This document shows, one piece after another, positions 1-15,061 of a stretch of DNA of 64,000 bases. Origin of the DNA: Escherichia sp. E1V33. Lineage in GTDB: Bacteria > Pseudomonadota > Gammaproteobacteria > Enterobacterales > Enterobacteriaceae. Position 1 is the stretch's first letter; each line of letters opens with the position of its first letter. The stretch covers positions 124,001-188,000 of the forward strand of contig NZ_RHJI01000001.1 in NCBI RefSeq assembly GCF_004211955.1, given 5' to 3'. The notes beneath the pieces are model-generated. The model saw nothing but the letters and a program-made list of their open reading frames with translations, did not search any database and had not been told where the DNA came from. Both the position numbers and the translations under genes were made by a program.

Positions 1-1
1 C

Positions 2-787
2 GCGTATTATAAATTAGTACCCGAGCCAAAAGATAAGGATCGAACCTCGCTGGCCTGGCAGGCGTATGGTTTGCAGCAAACCCGAACAGCTGAAGCCTAC
101 GATAGTCTGATTAAAGGTTCCGCGACGGTTATTTTTGTTGCACAACCGTCGGAAGGACAGAAAAAACGTGCAGAAGAAGCGGGTGTTAAACTGAAATATA
201 CCGCTTTCGCCCGCGAAGCCTTTGTCTTTATCGTTGATATTAATAACCCGGTAAATTCTCTCTCTGAGCACCAGGTTAAAGCTATTTTTAGCGGCAAAAC
301 TAGCCGCTGGAATAAAGTAGGTGGTAGTGACGAACATATAAAAGTCTGGCAGCGCCCTGAAGATTCTGGAAGCCAAACGATTATGAAGGGGCTGGTTATG
401 CAAGACACCCCAATGCTGCCAGCTAAAAAATCCACTGTGATTGATCTTATGGGCGGTTTAATTACTGAAGTTGCCGACTATCAAAACACGCCATCTTCCA
501 TTGGGTACACCTTCCACTATTACGTCACTCGTATGAATGACAATATGCTCAAAATGCGCAAGCAGATTAAACTTTTGGCTATAAATGGCGTTGCGCCTAC
601 CGAGGAAAATATCCGCAACGGCACTTATCCATACATTGTGGATGCCTATATGGTGACGCGTGAAAATCCCACGCCGGAAACGCAGAAATTTGTTGACTGG
701 TTTATAAGTCAGCAGGGGCAACAGTTGGTAGAGGATGTGGGGTATGTGCCGCTGTATGAAGCATCCCCCGAATCATCAGGACAATAA
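2..787 (+). CDS. PstS-like periplasmic substrate-binding domain protein, 5' end cut by window
   Basis: The frame is open from base 2 to the TAA at 785-787, so the gene starts outside the window and only its C-terminal ~261 residues are seen. A TTG at 71 is unlikely to be the true start because coding sequence with the same character continues upstream of it. The visible part resembles the phosphate-binding PstS family: an 'FAREAFVFIVDINNPV' strand, a 'KAIFSGKTSRWNKVGG' segment, a ligand-loop-like 'PEDSGSQTIMKG', and a C-terminal 'FVDWFISQQGQQLVEDVGYVPL' type ending split around the last helix. No ATPase or permease gene is adjacent; instead the stop codon overlaps the start of a membrane protein gene. 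K-12 carries only a short remnant (yzgL) between glgP and glpD as I recall, so this may be the intact form of that locus. The ligand is unknown. Confidence 0.72.
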   Translation, partial: AYYKLVPEPKDKDRTSLAWQAYGLQQTRTAEAYDSLIKGSATVIFVAQPSEGQKKRAEEAGVKLKYTAFAREAFVFIVDINNPVNSLSEHQVKAIFSGKTSRWNKVGGSDEHIKVWQRPEDSGSQTIMKGLVMQDTPMLPAKKSTVIDLMGGLITEVADYQNTPSSIGYTFHYYVTRMNDNMLKMRKQIKLLAINGVAPTEENIRNGTYPYIVDAYMVTRENPTPETQKFVDWFISQQGQQLVEDVGYVPLYEASPESSGQ

Positions 788-1389
788 TGATGAATATAAT
801 CAGACTTTATATTTATCCGTTATTTCTCGGCTTTGTTATTGTGCCGTTGTTGGTGTGGCCGATGGTGGTTGCGCTGGCTGCTTGTATTATCACGCTGAGT
901 TTTCTGGGGGAAATGCTGTTCTCAATCCCGCTCATGATCAGGCGTATTTCACTTCTGCAATTACAACTTTGGTTATCGGCTGAATATGCGCTTTTTTTCT
1001 GTGTAATATGTTGTGTCGGTTGGCAATTTGCTCGCAGAACTCAATCTAAATTGAAAAGCAGGCTCCATTGTTGGTTGGTATTCGCACCGATCTATTTATG
1101 GTTGATCCTCTGGAATATCATTTATTACATCGCGCCAGCGAAAATTGCGCTGCTGGAAAATATCCGCAATTTCTTTCTGCTTGTTGTCTGGCTACCCCTG
1201 AATTTTTCGCCATTTTGGCCTCAGCCGTGGACGGATTTTATCGGTCCGATAAGCGCACAGCTTGGGTTTGCGTTGGGATATTACTGCCAGTGGTGCAGCA
1301 AAAATAGAAGCCAGAGGCAGAAGTGGGGGGAGTGGGTAACGTGCTTAAGTTTTGTTACGTTGGGTATGATGGCGTGGGCTTTGCGGTAA
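787..1389 (+). CDS. Unrecognised membrane protein coupled to the binding protein gene
   Basis: This 200-residue protein is very hydrophobic. About five membrane segments can be seen: residues ~5-25, ~28-50, ~63-82, ~95-116 and ~120-140, with a further possible one at the C-terminus (~182-200). The rest is rich in Trp and Tyr, and a basic stretch (SKNRSQRQKWGEW) lies near the end. The start overlaps the previous stop as TAATG, a typical translational coupling junction; the second of two adjacent ATG codons (790) could also be used. I do not recognise a family. Its coupling to a PstS-like binding domain suggests that the two act together in the envelope, but no transport ATPase or signalling domain is present here. 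A REP pair separates it from glpD, which converges on it. Confidence 0.6.
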   Translation: MMNIIRLYIYPLFLGFVIVPLLVWPMVVALAACIITLSFLGEMLFSIPLMIRRISLLQLQLWLSAEYALFFCVICCVGWQFARRTQSKLKSRLHCWLVFAPIYLWLILWNIIYYIAPAKIALLENIRNFFLLVVWLPLNFSPFWPQPWTDFIGPISAQLGFALGYYCQWCSKNRSQRQKWGEWVTCLSFVTLGMMAWALR

Positions 1390-1441
1390 TTCCCTGAATC
1401 AAAAAGTAGGTCAGATTGTTGACAAAGTGGCGCTTTGTTCA

Positions 1442-1541
1442 TGCCTGATGCGGCGTGAACGCCTTATCAGGCCTACAAAATCATGCAAATTCAATATATT
1501 GCATAAACCACGTAGGCCTGATAAGCGTAGCGCATCAGGCA
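1442..1541. repeat. BIME: two REP elements in opposite orientation
   Basis: Two inverted REP palindromes (1442-1476 and 1512-1541) flank an AT-rich spacer containing 'caatatattgca'. They lie between the 3' ends of the membrane protein gene and glpD, the usual place for REP elements. A further hairpin with one mismatch (1564-1587) lies just after glpD and may help end its transcript. Confidence 0.85.
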
Positions 1542-1603
1542 ATTTTGTGTTTGTCATCACTCTCAGGCCAGATTGAAATCTGACCTGATCACCTTACGTT
1601 AAT

Positions 1604-3109
1604 TTACGACGCCAGCGACAGCTTCTGCTGCGTATACTCCACCAACCACTGACTCACACGAGATTGTTGTTCCGCACTCAGCCACATACCTTGTTTTGTG
1701 CGACGCCACAGGGCATCGTCGGCGCGGCGGACCCACTCGTGGTCGACCAAATATTTCAGCTCCGCTTCGTAGAACTCATGACCGAAATCTTCCCCAAGAT
1801 CGCTTACCGCTCCCGCATTGCCGAGCAGCAACTCGCTGTTGCTGCCATAAGTACGCGCGTAATGACGTGCCAGCGATTCGGTCAGGAACGGATAACGGCG
1901 GCGTAAGCGAGCGGCATAATCGTCGCGGTCGCCCTCGATGGCACCACCCGGTAACACGCTCTCTTTTGTCCATGCCGGGCCAATGCCCTGATAATACGGC
2001 GTTAGTTTTTCCAGCGCGTGCTCCGCCAGTTTGCGATAGGTGGTCAGCTTACCGCCGAATACCGACAGCAGCGGTGCTTTGCCATTTTCATCATGAATAT
2101 CAAGGGTGTAATCACGGGTAATAGCCTGCGGCGAGTCGGACTCATCATCACATAGTGGTCGCACGCCGGAGTAGGTCCAGACAATATCGTCACGGCTTAA
2201 CTGCTTTTTAAAGTGCGCGTTATACACATTCAGCAGGTAATTGATTTCACTCTCTTCAATCTTCACCGCTTTCGGATCGCCTTTGTATTCCACATCGGTG
2301 GTGCCGATGATGGAAAACTCGTCCATCCACGGGATCACGAACACAATACGTTTATCTTCGTTTTGCAGAATGTAGGCCTGCTTTTGGGTATGCACGCGCG
2401 GCACCACAATATGGCTGCCTTTGATCAGGCGAATGCCATAAGGCGAAGGCAGATGCATCCCGTCGTCGAAGAACTGTTTCACCCACGGGCCGGTAGCATT
2501 AACCAGGCCGCGCGCCTGCCAGGTGTATTTTTTGCCGGTATCGATATCTTCCGCTTCCACAATCCACAGGCCGTTTTCGCGGCGAGCAGAAGTAGCACGA
2601 GTACGAGTAAGCACTTCGCCGCCTTTACGCACCACCATCTGGGCGTTGGCGAGTACCAGACGGGCGTCGTCTACCCAACAGTCAGAATATTCGAATCCGC
2701 GCTTAATTTCCGGTTTTAACACTGAGTTTGCGCTAAAACGCAAACCGGTTGATCCCGGTAGGCTGGTGCGTTTACCCAGATGATCGTACATAAACAGACC
2801 AATCCGAATCATCCACGCCGGGCGCAGATGCGGACGATGCGGCAGGCGAAAACGCATCGGGAAGGCGATATGCGGGGCCATTTTCAGTAGCACTTCACGT
2901 TCAGCCAGCGCCTCGCTGACCAGGCGGAATTCATAGTGCTCAAGGTAGCGCAGGCCACCGTGAATGAGTTTTGAACTGGCGGAGGAGGTCGCACATGCGA
3001 GATCCTGCGCCTCCAGCATCAGCACGGATAAACCGCGTCCAGCGGCGTCTGCCGCGATACCAGCACCATTGATGCCGCCACCTATCACAATCAGATCTTT
3101 GGTTTCCAT
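1604..3109 (-). CDS. glpD: Aerobic glycerol-3-phosphate dehydrogenase
   Basis: GlpD is a peripheral inner-membrane FAD enzyme that oxidises sn-glycerol 3-phosphate to dihydroxyacetone phosphate and passes electrons to ubiquinone. The N-terminus has the FAD-binding glycine motif GGGINGAG at residues 10-17, and a second flavin-contact region 'VFGGKLTTYRKLAEHAL' lies towards the C-terminal third. The length of 501 residues is that of the K-12 protein. I chose the METKDL start rather than the upstream MNEGS start (3124) because it matches the known protein. It diverges from glpEGR, and a GlpR-type palindrome lies 34-51 bases upstream of the start codon, so repression by GlpR and induction by glycerol 3-phosphate are expected. 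Confidence 0.97.
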   Translation of the reverse strand: METKDLIVIGGGINGAGIAADAAGRGLSVLMLEAQDLACATSSASSKLIHGGLRYLEHYEFRLVSEALAEREVLLKMAPHIAFPMRFRLPHRPHLRPAWMIRIGLFMYDHLGKRTSLPGSTGLRFSANSVLKPEIKRGFEYSDCWVDDARLVLANAQMVVRKGGEVLTRTRATSARRENGLWIVEAEDIDTGKKYTWQARGLVNATGPWVKQFFDDGMHLPSPYGIRLIKGSHIVVPRVHTQKQAYILQNEDKRIVFVIPWMDEFSIIGTTDVEYKGDPKAVKIEESEINYLLNVYNAHFKKQLSRDDIVWTYSGVRPLCDDESDSPQAITRDYTLDIHDENGKAPLLSVFGGKLTTYRKLAEHALEKLTPYYQGIGPAWTKESVLPGGAIEGDRDDYAARLRRRYPFLTESLARHYARTYGSNSELLLGNAGAVSDLGEDFGHEFYEAELKYLVDHEWVRRADDALWRRTKQGMWLSAEQQSRVSQWLVEYTQQKLSLAS

Positions 3110-3142
3110 GCTGCCCTCATTCACTTTCGTTAAAGCTCATAA

Positions 3143-3160
3143 ATGTTCGTTATCGAACAT
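3143..3160. promoter_or_regulatory. GlpR operator candidate upstream of glpD
   Basis: The near-perfect palindrome ATGTTCGTTATCGAACAT fits the known GlpR operator pattern (TTCG..CGAA core). It sits between glpD and glpE, nearer glpD. A weaker half-related sequence at 3121-3138 (containing TTTCGTTAAAGC) may be a second site. The glpR gene itself is in the divergent operon. Confidence 0.7.
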
Positions 3161-3220
3161 ATTAGCAAAGAATCGCGCTTTAGGTAACATTGAAAAAACA
3201 TTTTAGAGTGATATGTATAA

Positions 3221-3625
<405 letters not shown>

Positions 3626-3657
3626 CGCTTTATACTGTCCCCTTTTGTGTGGAATAA

Positions 3658-4500
<843 letters not shown>

Positions 4501-4516
4501 TTCCAGGGATTTAGAA

Positions 4517-5275
4517 ATGAAACAAACACAACGTCACAACGGTATTATCGAACTGGTTAAACAGCAGGGTTATGTCAGTACCGAGGAGCTGGTGGAGCAC
4601 TTCTCCGTCAGCCCGCAGACTATTCGCCGCGATCTCAATGAGCTGGCGGAGCAAAACCTGATTCTGCGCCATCATGGCGGTGCGGCACTGCCTTCCAGTT
4701 CGGTTAACACGCCGTGGCACGATCGTAAAGCCACCCAGACCGAAGAAAAAGAGCGGATTGCCCGCAAAGTGGCGGAGCAAATCCCCAATGGCTCAACGCT
4801 GTTTATCGATATCGGCACCACGCCAGAAGCGGTGGCGCACGCGCTGCTTAATCACAGTAATTTGCGCATTGTGACCAACAACCTCAACGTCGCTAACACG
4901 CTGATGGTAAAAGATGATTTTCGCATTATCCTCGCCGGTGGCGAATTACGCAGCCGCGATGGCGGGATCATCGGCGAAGCGACGCTCGATTTTATTTCCC
5001 AGTTCCGTCTGGACTTTGGCATTCTGGGGATAAGCGGTATCGATAGCGACGGCTCGCTGCTGGAGTTCGATTACCACGAAGTTCGCACCAAACGCGCTAT
5101 TATTGAGAATTCGCGCCACGTTATGCTGGTGGTCGATCACTCGAAATTTGGCCGTAACGCGATGGTCAATATGGGCAGTATCAGTATGGTTGATGCCGTC
5201 TACACCGACGCCCCGCCGCCTGCGGGCGTGATGCAGGTGCTGACGGACCACCATATTCAACTGGAGCTGTGCTGA
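4517..5275 (+). CDS. glpR: glp regulon repressor (DeoR family), intact
   Basis: GlpR represses glpD, glpFKX, glpTQ and glpACB, and is released by glycerol 3-phosphate. The 252-residue protein has an N-terminal DeoR winged helix-turn-helix (residues ~5-57, with 'VSPQTIRRDLNELAEQ' as recognition helix) and a C-terminal sugar-phosphate sensor domain with the phosphate-binding segment 'DIGTTPEAVAHAL'. The start MKQTQRHNG follows glpG closely; the longer in-frame start at 4466 overlaps glpG and is less likely. The reading frame is uninterrupted, unlike the frameshifted glpR I recall for the K-12 MG1655 reference. Its 3' end overlaps the converging rtcR by 19 bases. Confidence 0.96.
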   Translation: MKQTQRHNGIIELVKQQGYVSTEELVEHFSVSPQTIRRDLNELAEQNLILRHHGGAALPSSSVNTPWHDRKATQTEEKERIARKVAEQIPNGSTLFIDIGTTPEAVAHALLNHSNLRIVTNNLNVANTLMVKDDFRIILAGGELRSRDGGIIGEATLDFISQFRLDFGILGISGIDSDGSLLEFDYHEVRTKRAIIENSRHVMLVVDHSKFGRNAMVNMGSISMVDAVYTDAPPPAGVMQVLTDHHIQLELC

Positions 5276-6855
5276 TCCTGCACCGACTCCCACGACAGAC
5301 CAAAACGTGCCAGGTATTTGCGTAGCCGATCCGCGTCATTGACGCTGGCTTTGCCCTGGCGCGAAACGTCAAAAAGCTGTCGTCCGGCAGCGGAAAGCGA
5401 CTTTGCCTGGCGGCAGATAGCTATCACGTGTTCCAGTTGCAGCCTGTCAAAAAGGTCGATATTTTCTGCCTCCGCACCCAGTAGTTGCGTAAGCACGGAA
5501 GGACGGCTCTCCTGCCAGTTATAGCGCAGACGGGTTATCTCATCCTCCACCACTTCCCGAGTGATGCGTCCGTTATTGGCAAAGGTTGCCATCCGCGTGA
5601 CGCTGGCGGAAAGTTCGCGAAAGTTACCGCGCCATGTTGCCTGGGGAGAGGTCGCAAAGGCCAGCCAGGCGCGCCGCGCTTCGGTGTTAAAACGCACGCT
5701 GTCGCCGGTAAGCGCGGCGTGGCGCTCCACTTCATAATCCAGGTTCGGTTCAATATCTTCCTGGCGCTGGCGTAGCCCCGGCAGGGTGAAGGTCCAGAGA
5801 TTGATCCGCGCGTACAGGTCTTCGCGAAATTTGCCTTCGGCAACCAACTGGCGCAAATCGCGCACCGTTCCGGCGATAAGCTGAAAATCACTGCTCACCT
5901 GGCGATCGCTACCAAACGGGTAAAAGGTTTTTTCTTCAATGGCTTTCAGCAGCATTGCCTGTTCGTCTGCGCCCAGTTCGCCAATCTCATCAAGAAATAA
6001 CATCCCGCCGTTGGCACTGCGTAATAAGCCTTCCCGCGATTCCCGCGCCCCGGTAAACGCGCCTTTCACATGACCAAACAGCGTCGACATGGCGGTATCG
6101 CCGCGCAGGGTGGCGCAGTTCACCTCAACAAACGCACCGCTAAACTGATGCCGCGCCTGTTTCAATTCAAAGATGCGTCGTGCCAGAAACGACTTACCCG
6201 CGCCGGTCGGACCGTTAAGCAGGATCGGTGCGCGGGATTTAATCGCCACTTTTTCGATCTGCTCAATCATGCGGTTGAAGTGGGGGTTACGTGTGGCAAT
6301 GCCGGACTTAAGAAAATCAAGCGTTTGCTGGCGTTCCTCGGCAAAGCGGCTGGCGATGGCGTTATAACGGCTTAAATCGAGATCGATAATCGTCACTTCA
6401 CCTGGGCCGCGCGGTTGTTCTTTTTTGCGCGGAGGTGAAGATTGTATCAGCCGGGCGGGCAGGTAACGCGCTTCTGCCAGCAGAAACCAGCAAATCTGCG
6501 CGACGTGGGTGCCGGTGGTGATGTGAATTAAGTAGTCTTCTTTATCAGGTTGGAACGCGTAACCACGGGCGAAATCATGCAGGCAGGCGTAAACTTCTTC
6601 GAAATCCCACGGGTTATGCAGTTCAGTCTCAACGCCTACCACTTCTGTTTCTGGCGAAACGCTGGCGATATCGCGTTTAAGCGTTTCAAACAGCGAGCGC
6701 GAGCGGGCGTCGTGCAATAATTCCAGTCGATCGATGACCAACGATTCTTGCTGGCATAAACAAAGCGTCGGACGCCATTTCGACCAACGCTGACTGCCGC
6801 GCCCGGCATAATCCAGCACCGTTCCGACAAAGCCAAAAGCCACTGTTTTACGCAT
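5257..6855 (-). CDS. rtcR: Sigma-54-dependent activator of rtcBA
   Basis: RtcR activates the rtcBA RNA repair operon with sigma-54 RNA polymerase. The 532-residue protein has an N-terminal RtcR-specific sensor domain (~1-180; '[17 protein letters not shown]' resembles the nucleotide-sensing CARF fold), which is known to hold the activator inactive. The central AAA+ domain has the Walker A motif GPTGAGKS at ~215-222, the sigma-54 loop GAFTGA, and the Walker B region '[12 protein letters not shown]'. A C-terminal DNA-binding helix bundle follows ('[14 protein letters not shown]'). I chose [10 protein letters not shown] as start, since the 33-residue upstream extension is not in the family. It diverges from rtcB and converges on glpR. 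Confidence 0.95.
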   Translation of the reverse strand: MRKTVAFGFVGTVLDYAGRGSQRWSKWRPTLCLCQQESLVIDRLELLHDARSRSLFETLKRDIASVSPETEVVGVETELHNPWDFEEVYACLHDFARGYAFQPDKEDYLIHITTGTHVAQICWFLLAEARYLPARLIQSSPPRKKEQPRGPGEVTIIDLDLSRYNAIASRFAEERQQTLDFLKSGIATRNPHFNRMIEQIEKVAIKSRAPILLNGPTGAGKSFLARRIFELKQARHQFSGAFVEVNCATLRGDTAMSTLFGHVKGAFTGARESREGLLRSANGGMLFLDEIGELGADEQAMLLKAIEEKTFYPFGSDRQVSSDFQLIAGTVRDLRQLVAEGKFREDLYARINLWTFTLPGLRQRQEDIEPNLDYEVERHAALTGDSVRFNTEARRAWLAFATSPQATWRGNFRELSASVTRMATFANNGRITREVVEDEITRLRYNWQESRPSVLTQLLGAEAENIDLFDRLQLEHVIAICRQAKSLSAAGRQLFDVSRQGKASVNDADRLRKYLARFGLSWESVQDQHSSS

Positions 6856-6919
6856 CTTAGATATCCTTATAAAAGACGATATTTCATTATCGGTAAATTG
6901 GCTTTGCGGAAAATCTCCG

Positions 6920-6933
6920 TTTACGGACGTAAA
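6920..6933. promoter_or_regulatory. Palindrome upstream of rtcBA, possible RtcR activator site
   Basis: The 14-base inverted repeat TTTACG-GA-CGTAAA has its centre about 60 bases upstream of the -24 element of the rtcB promoter and 70 bases upstream of the rtcR start. Enhancer-binding activators use such palindromes at this distance. That RtcR binds it is inference. Confidence 0.4.
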
Positions 6934-6988
6934 AATATAATCTTTTAAAAACAATGCATTAAAAAATCAAGCTGCTTATTTAATTTTC

Positions 6989-7004
6989 TGGCACGACGGT
7001 TGCA
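6989..7004 (+). promoter_or_regulatory. Sigma-54 promoter of rtcBA
   Basis: TGGCACGACGGTTGCA is an almost ideal -24/-12 sigma-54 promoter (TGGCAC-N5-TTGC). It lies 36 bases before the rtcB start codon, so the leader is short. It fits the adjacent sigma-54 activator RtcR. Confidence 0.9.
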
Positions 7005-7040
7005 ATTATCAGGACATACCAACGAAAAGAGAAAAGCAAA

Positions 7041-8267
7041 ATGAATTACGAATTACTGACCACTGAAAATGCCCCGGTAAAAATGTGGACCAAAGGCGTG
7101 CCGGTAGAAGCCGATGCGCGTCAGCAACTTATTAATACGGCGAAGATGCCGTTTATTTTCAAACATATTGCGGTAATGCCTGATGTGCACCTGGGTAAAG
7201 GTTCCACCATTGGTAGCGTGATCCCGACCAAAGGGGCGATTATCCCGGCGGCGGTGGGCGTGGATATCGGTTGTGGAATGAACGCACTGCGTACCGCGTT
7301 AACGGCGGCAGACCTGCCTGAAAACCTGGCACAGCTGCGTCAGGCGATCGAAACTGCCGTGCCGCACGGGCGTACCACTGGCCGTTGTAAACGTGATAAA
7401 GGCGCATGGGAAAATCCGCCTGTTAACGTCGATGCGAAATGGGCCGAGCTGGAAGCCGGTTATCAGTGGTTAACGCAAAAATATCCCCGTTTCCTTAACA
7501 CTAACAACTATAAACACCTGGGAACGCTGGGAACGGGTAACCACTTTATTGAAATCTGCCTTGATGAGTCGGATCAGGTGTGGATTATGCTGCACTCCGG
7601 TTCACGCGGAATTGGTAACGCCATCGGAACTTATTTTATCGATCTGGCGCAAAAAGAGATGCAGGACCAGCTTGAAACGTTGCCGTCGCGTGATCTGGCG
7701 TACTTTATGGAAGGTACGGAATACTTTGATGATTACCTGAAAGCCGTGGCCTGGGCGCAACTTTTTGCCAGCCTTAACCGCGATGCGATGATGGAAAACG
7801 TGGTAACGGCGTTGCAGAGCATTACGCAGAAAACGGTAAGACAGCCACAAACGCTGGCGATGGAAGAGATCAACTGTCACCACAACTATGTGCAAAAAGA
7901 ACAGCACTTTGGCGAAGAGATCTACGTGACGCGTAAAGGCGCGGTGTCTGCGCGTGCTGGTCAATATGGAATTATTCCCGGTTCGATGGGAGCGAAAAGC
8001 TTTATCGTCCGTGGGCTGGGAAATGAAGAGTCATTCTGTTCGTGCAGCCACGGTGCCGGGCGGGTAATGAGCCGTACTAAAGCGAAAAAACTGTTCAGCG
8101 TGGAAGATCAAATTCGTGCCACCGCGCATGTGGAATGCCGTAAAGATGCCGAAGTGATCGACGAAATCCCGATGGCGTATAAAGATATCGATGCGGTGAT
8201 GGCGGCACAAAGCGATCTGGTGGAAGTTATCTACACCCTGCGTCAGGTGGTGTGCGTAAAAGGATAA
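7041..8267 (+). CDS. rtcB: RNA-splicing ligase (3'-phosphate/5'-OH ligase)
   Basis: RtcB joins RNA 2',3'-cyclic phosphate or 3'-phosphate ends to 5'-hydroxyl ends using GTP and Mn2+, by guanylylating a histidine. The 408-residue protein carries the expected metal and nucleotide motifs: 'VGVDIGCGMNA' with Cys78, 'GTLGTGNHFIEI', 'MLHSGSRGIGN', 'NCHHNY', and 'SCSHGAGRVMSR', which contains the guanylylated His (His337 in the K-12 protein of the same length). A ribosome site 'aagagaaaag' precedes the ATG. rtcA follows after three bases, and expression should require RtcR and sigma-54. Confidence 0.97.
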   Translation: MNYELLTTENAPVKMWTKGVPVEADARQQLINTAKMPFIFKHIAVMPDVHLGKGSTIGSVIPTKGAIIPAAVGVDIGCGMNALRTALTAADLPENLAQLRQAIETAVPHGRTTGRCKRDKGAWENPPVNVDAKWAELEAGYQWLTQKYPRFLNTNNYKHLGTLGTGNHFIEICLDESDQVWIMLHSGSRGIGNAIGTYFIDLAQKEMQDQLETLPSRDLAYFMEGTEYFDDYLKAVAWAQLFASLNRDAMMENVVTALQSITQKTVRQPQTLAMEEINCHHNYVQKEQHFGEEIYVTRKGAVSARAGQYGIIPGSMGAKSFIVRGLGNEESFCSCSHGAGRVMSRTKAKKLFSVEDQIRATAHVECRKDAEVIDEIPMAYKDIDAVMAAQSDLVEVIYTLRQVVCVKG

Positions 8268-9287
<1,020 letters not shown>

Positions 9288-9329
9288 TGCAGAGATGTAA
9301 GCCGGAGCTGGCGCGTTATCCGGCTAAAT

Positions 9330-12041
<2,712 letters not shown>

Positions 12042-12155
12042 TCACTTCACTGTGGAAATTGAGGAAATATTATTTTTTTTGCGCTTCGTAATTAATGGTT
12101 ATAAGGTCGGCCAGAAATCTGTGCAATGCAAGCGATGACGGTTTTTTATGTGTCT

Positions 12156-12177
12156 GAATTTGCACTCTGTCACAATT
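12156..12177. promoter_or_regulatory. CRP site of malT
   Basis: Read towards malT the sequence is AATTGTGACAGAGTGCAAATTC, with a good TGTGA left half-site and a TGCAA right half-site at the normal six-base spacing. Known CRP-cAMP control of malT and the position ~120-140 bases before the malT start support it. Confidence 0.75.
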
Positions 12178-12406
12178 CAAAACCTTTATTAATGGTTCAC
12201 CTAAAAACTACGCTGATACAGCGTAGATACTGGATCTTATTGTGTTTTCTCGTGATTCAAAAGCGTTATTAAAGCAATGATGCTTCCTTAATTCATGATG
12301 AAAGGTCTGTCTAAAAAGATGATCTTAATAAATCTATTAAGAATGAGATGAATCACGATTGGTATTTCATTACTGAAACAATTTCGCTGCTTTACTTGAT
12401 TTATAG

Positions 12407-15052
<2,646 letters not shown>

Positions 15053-15061
15053 GGAAGCGCG

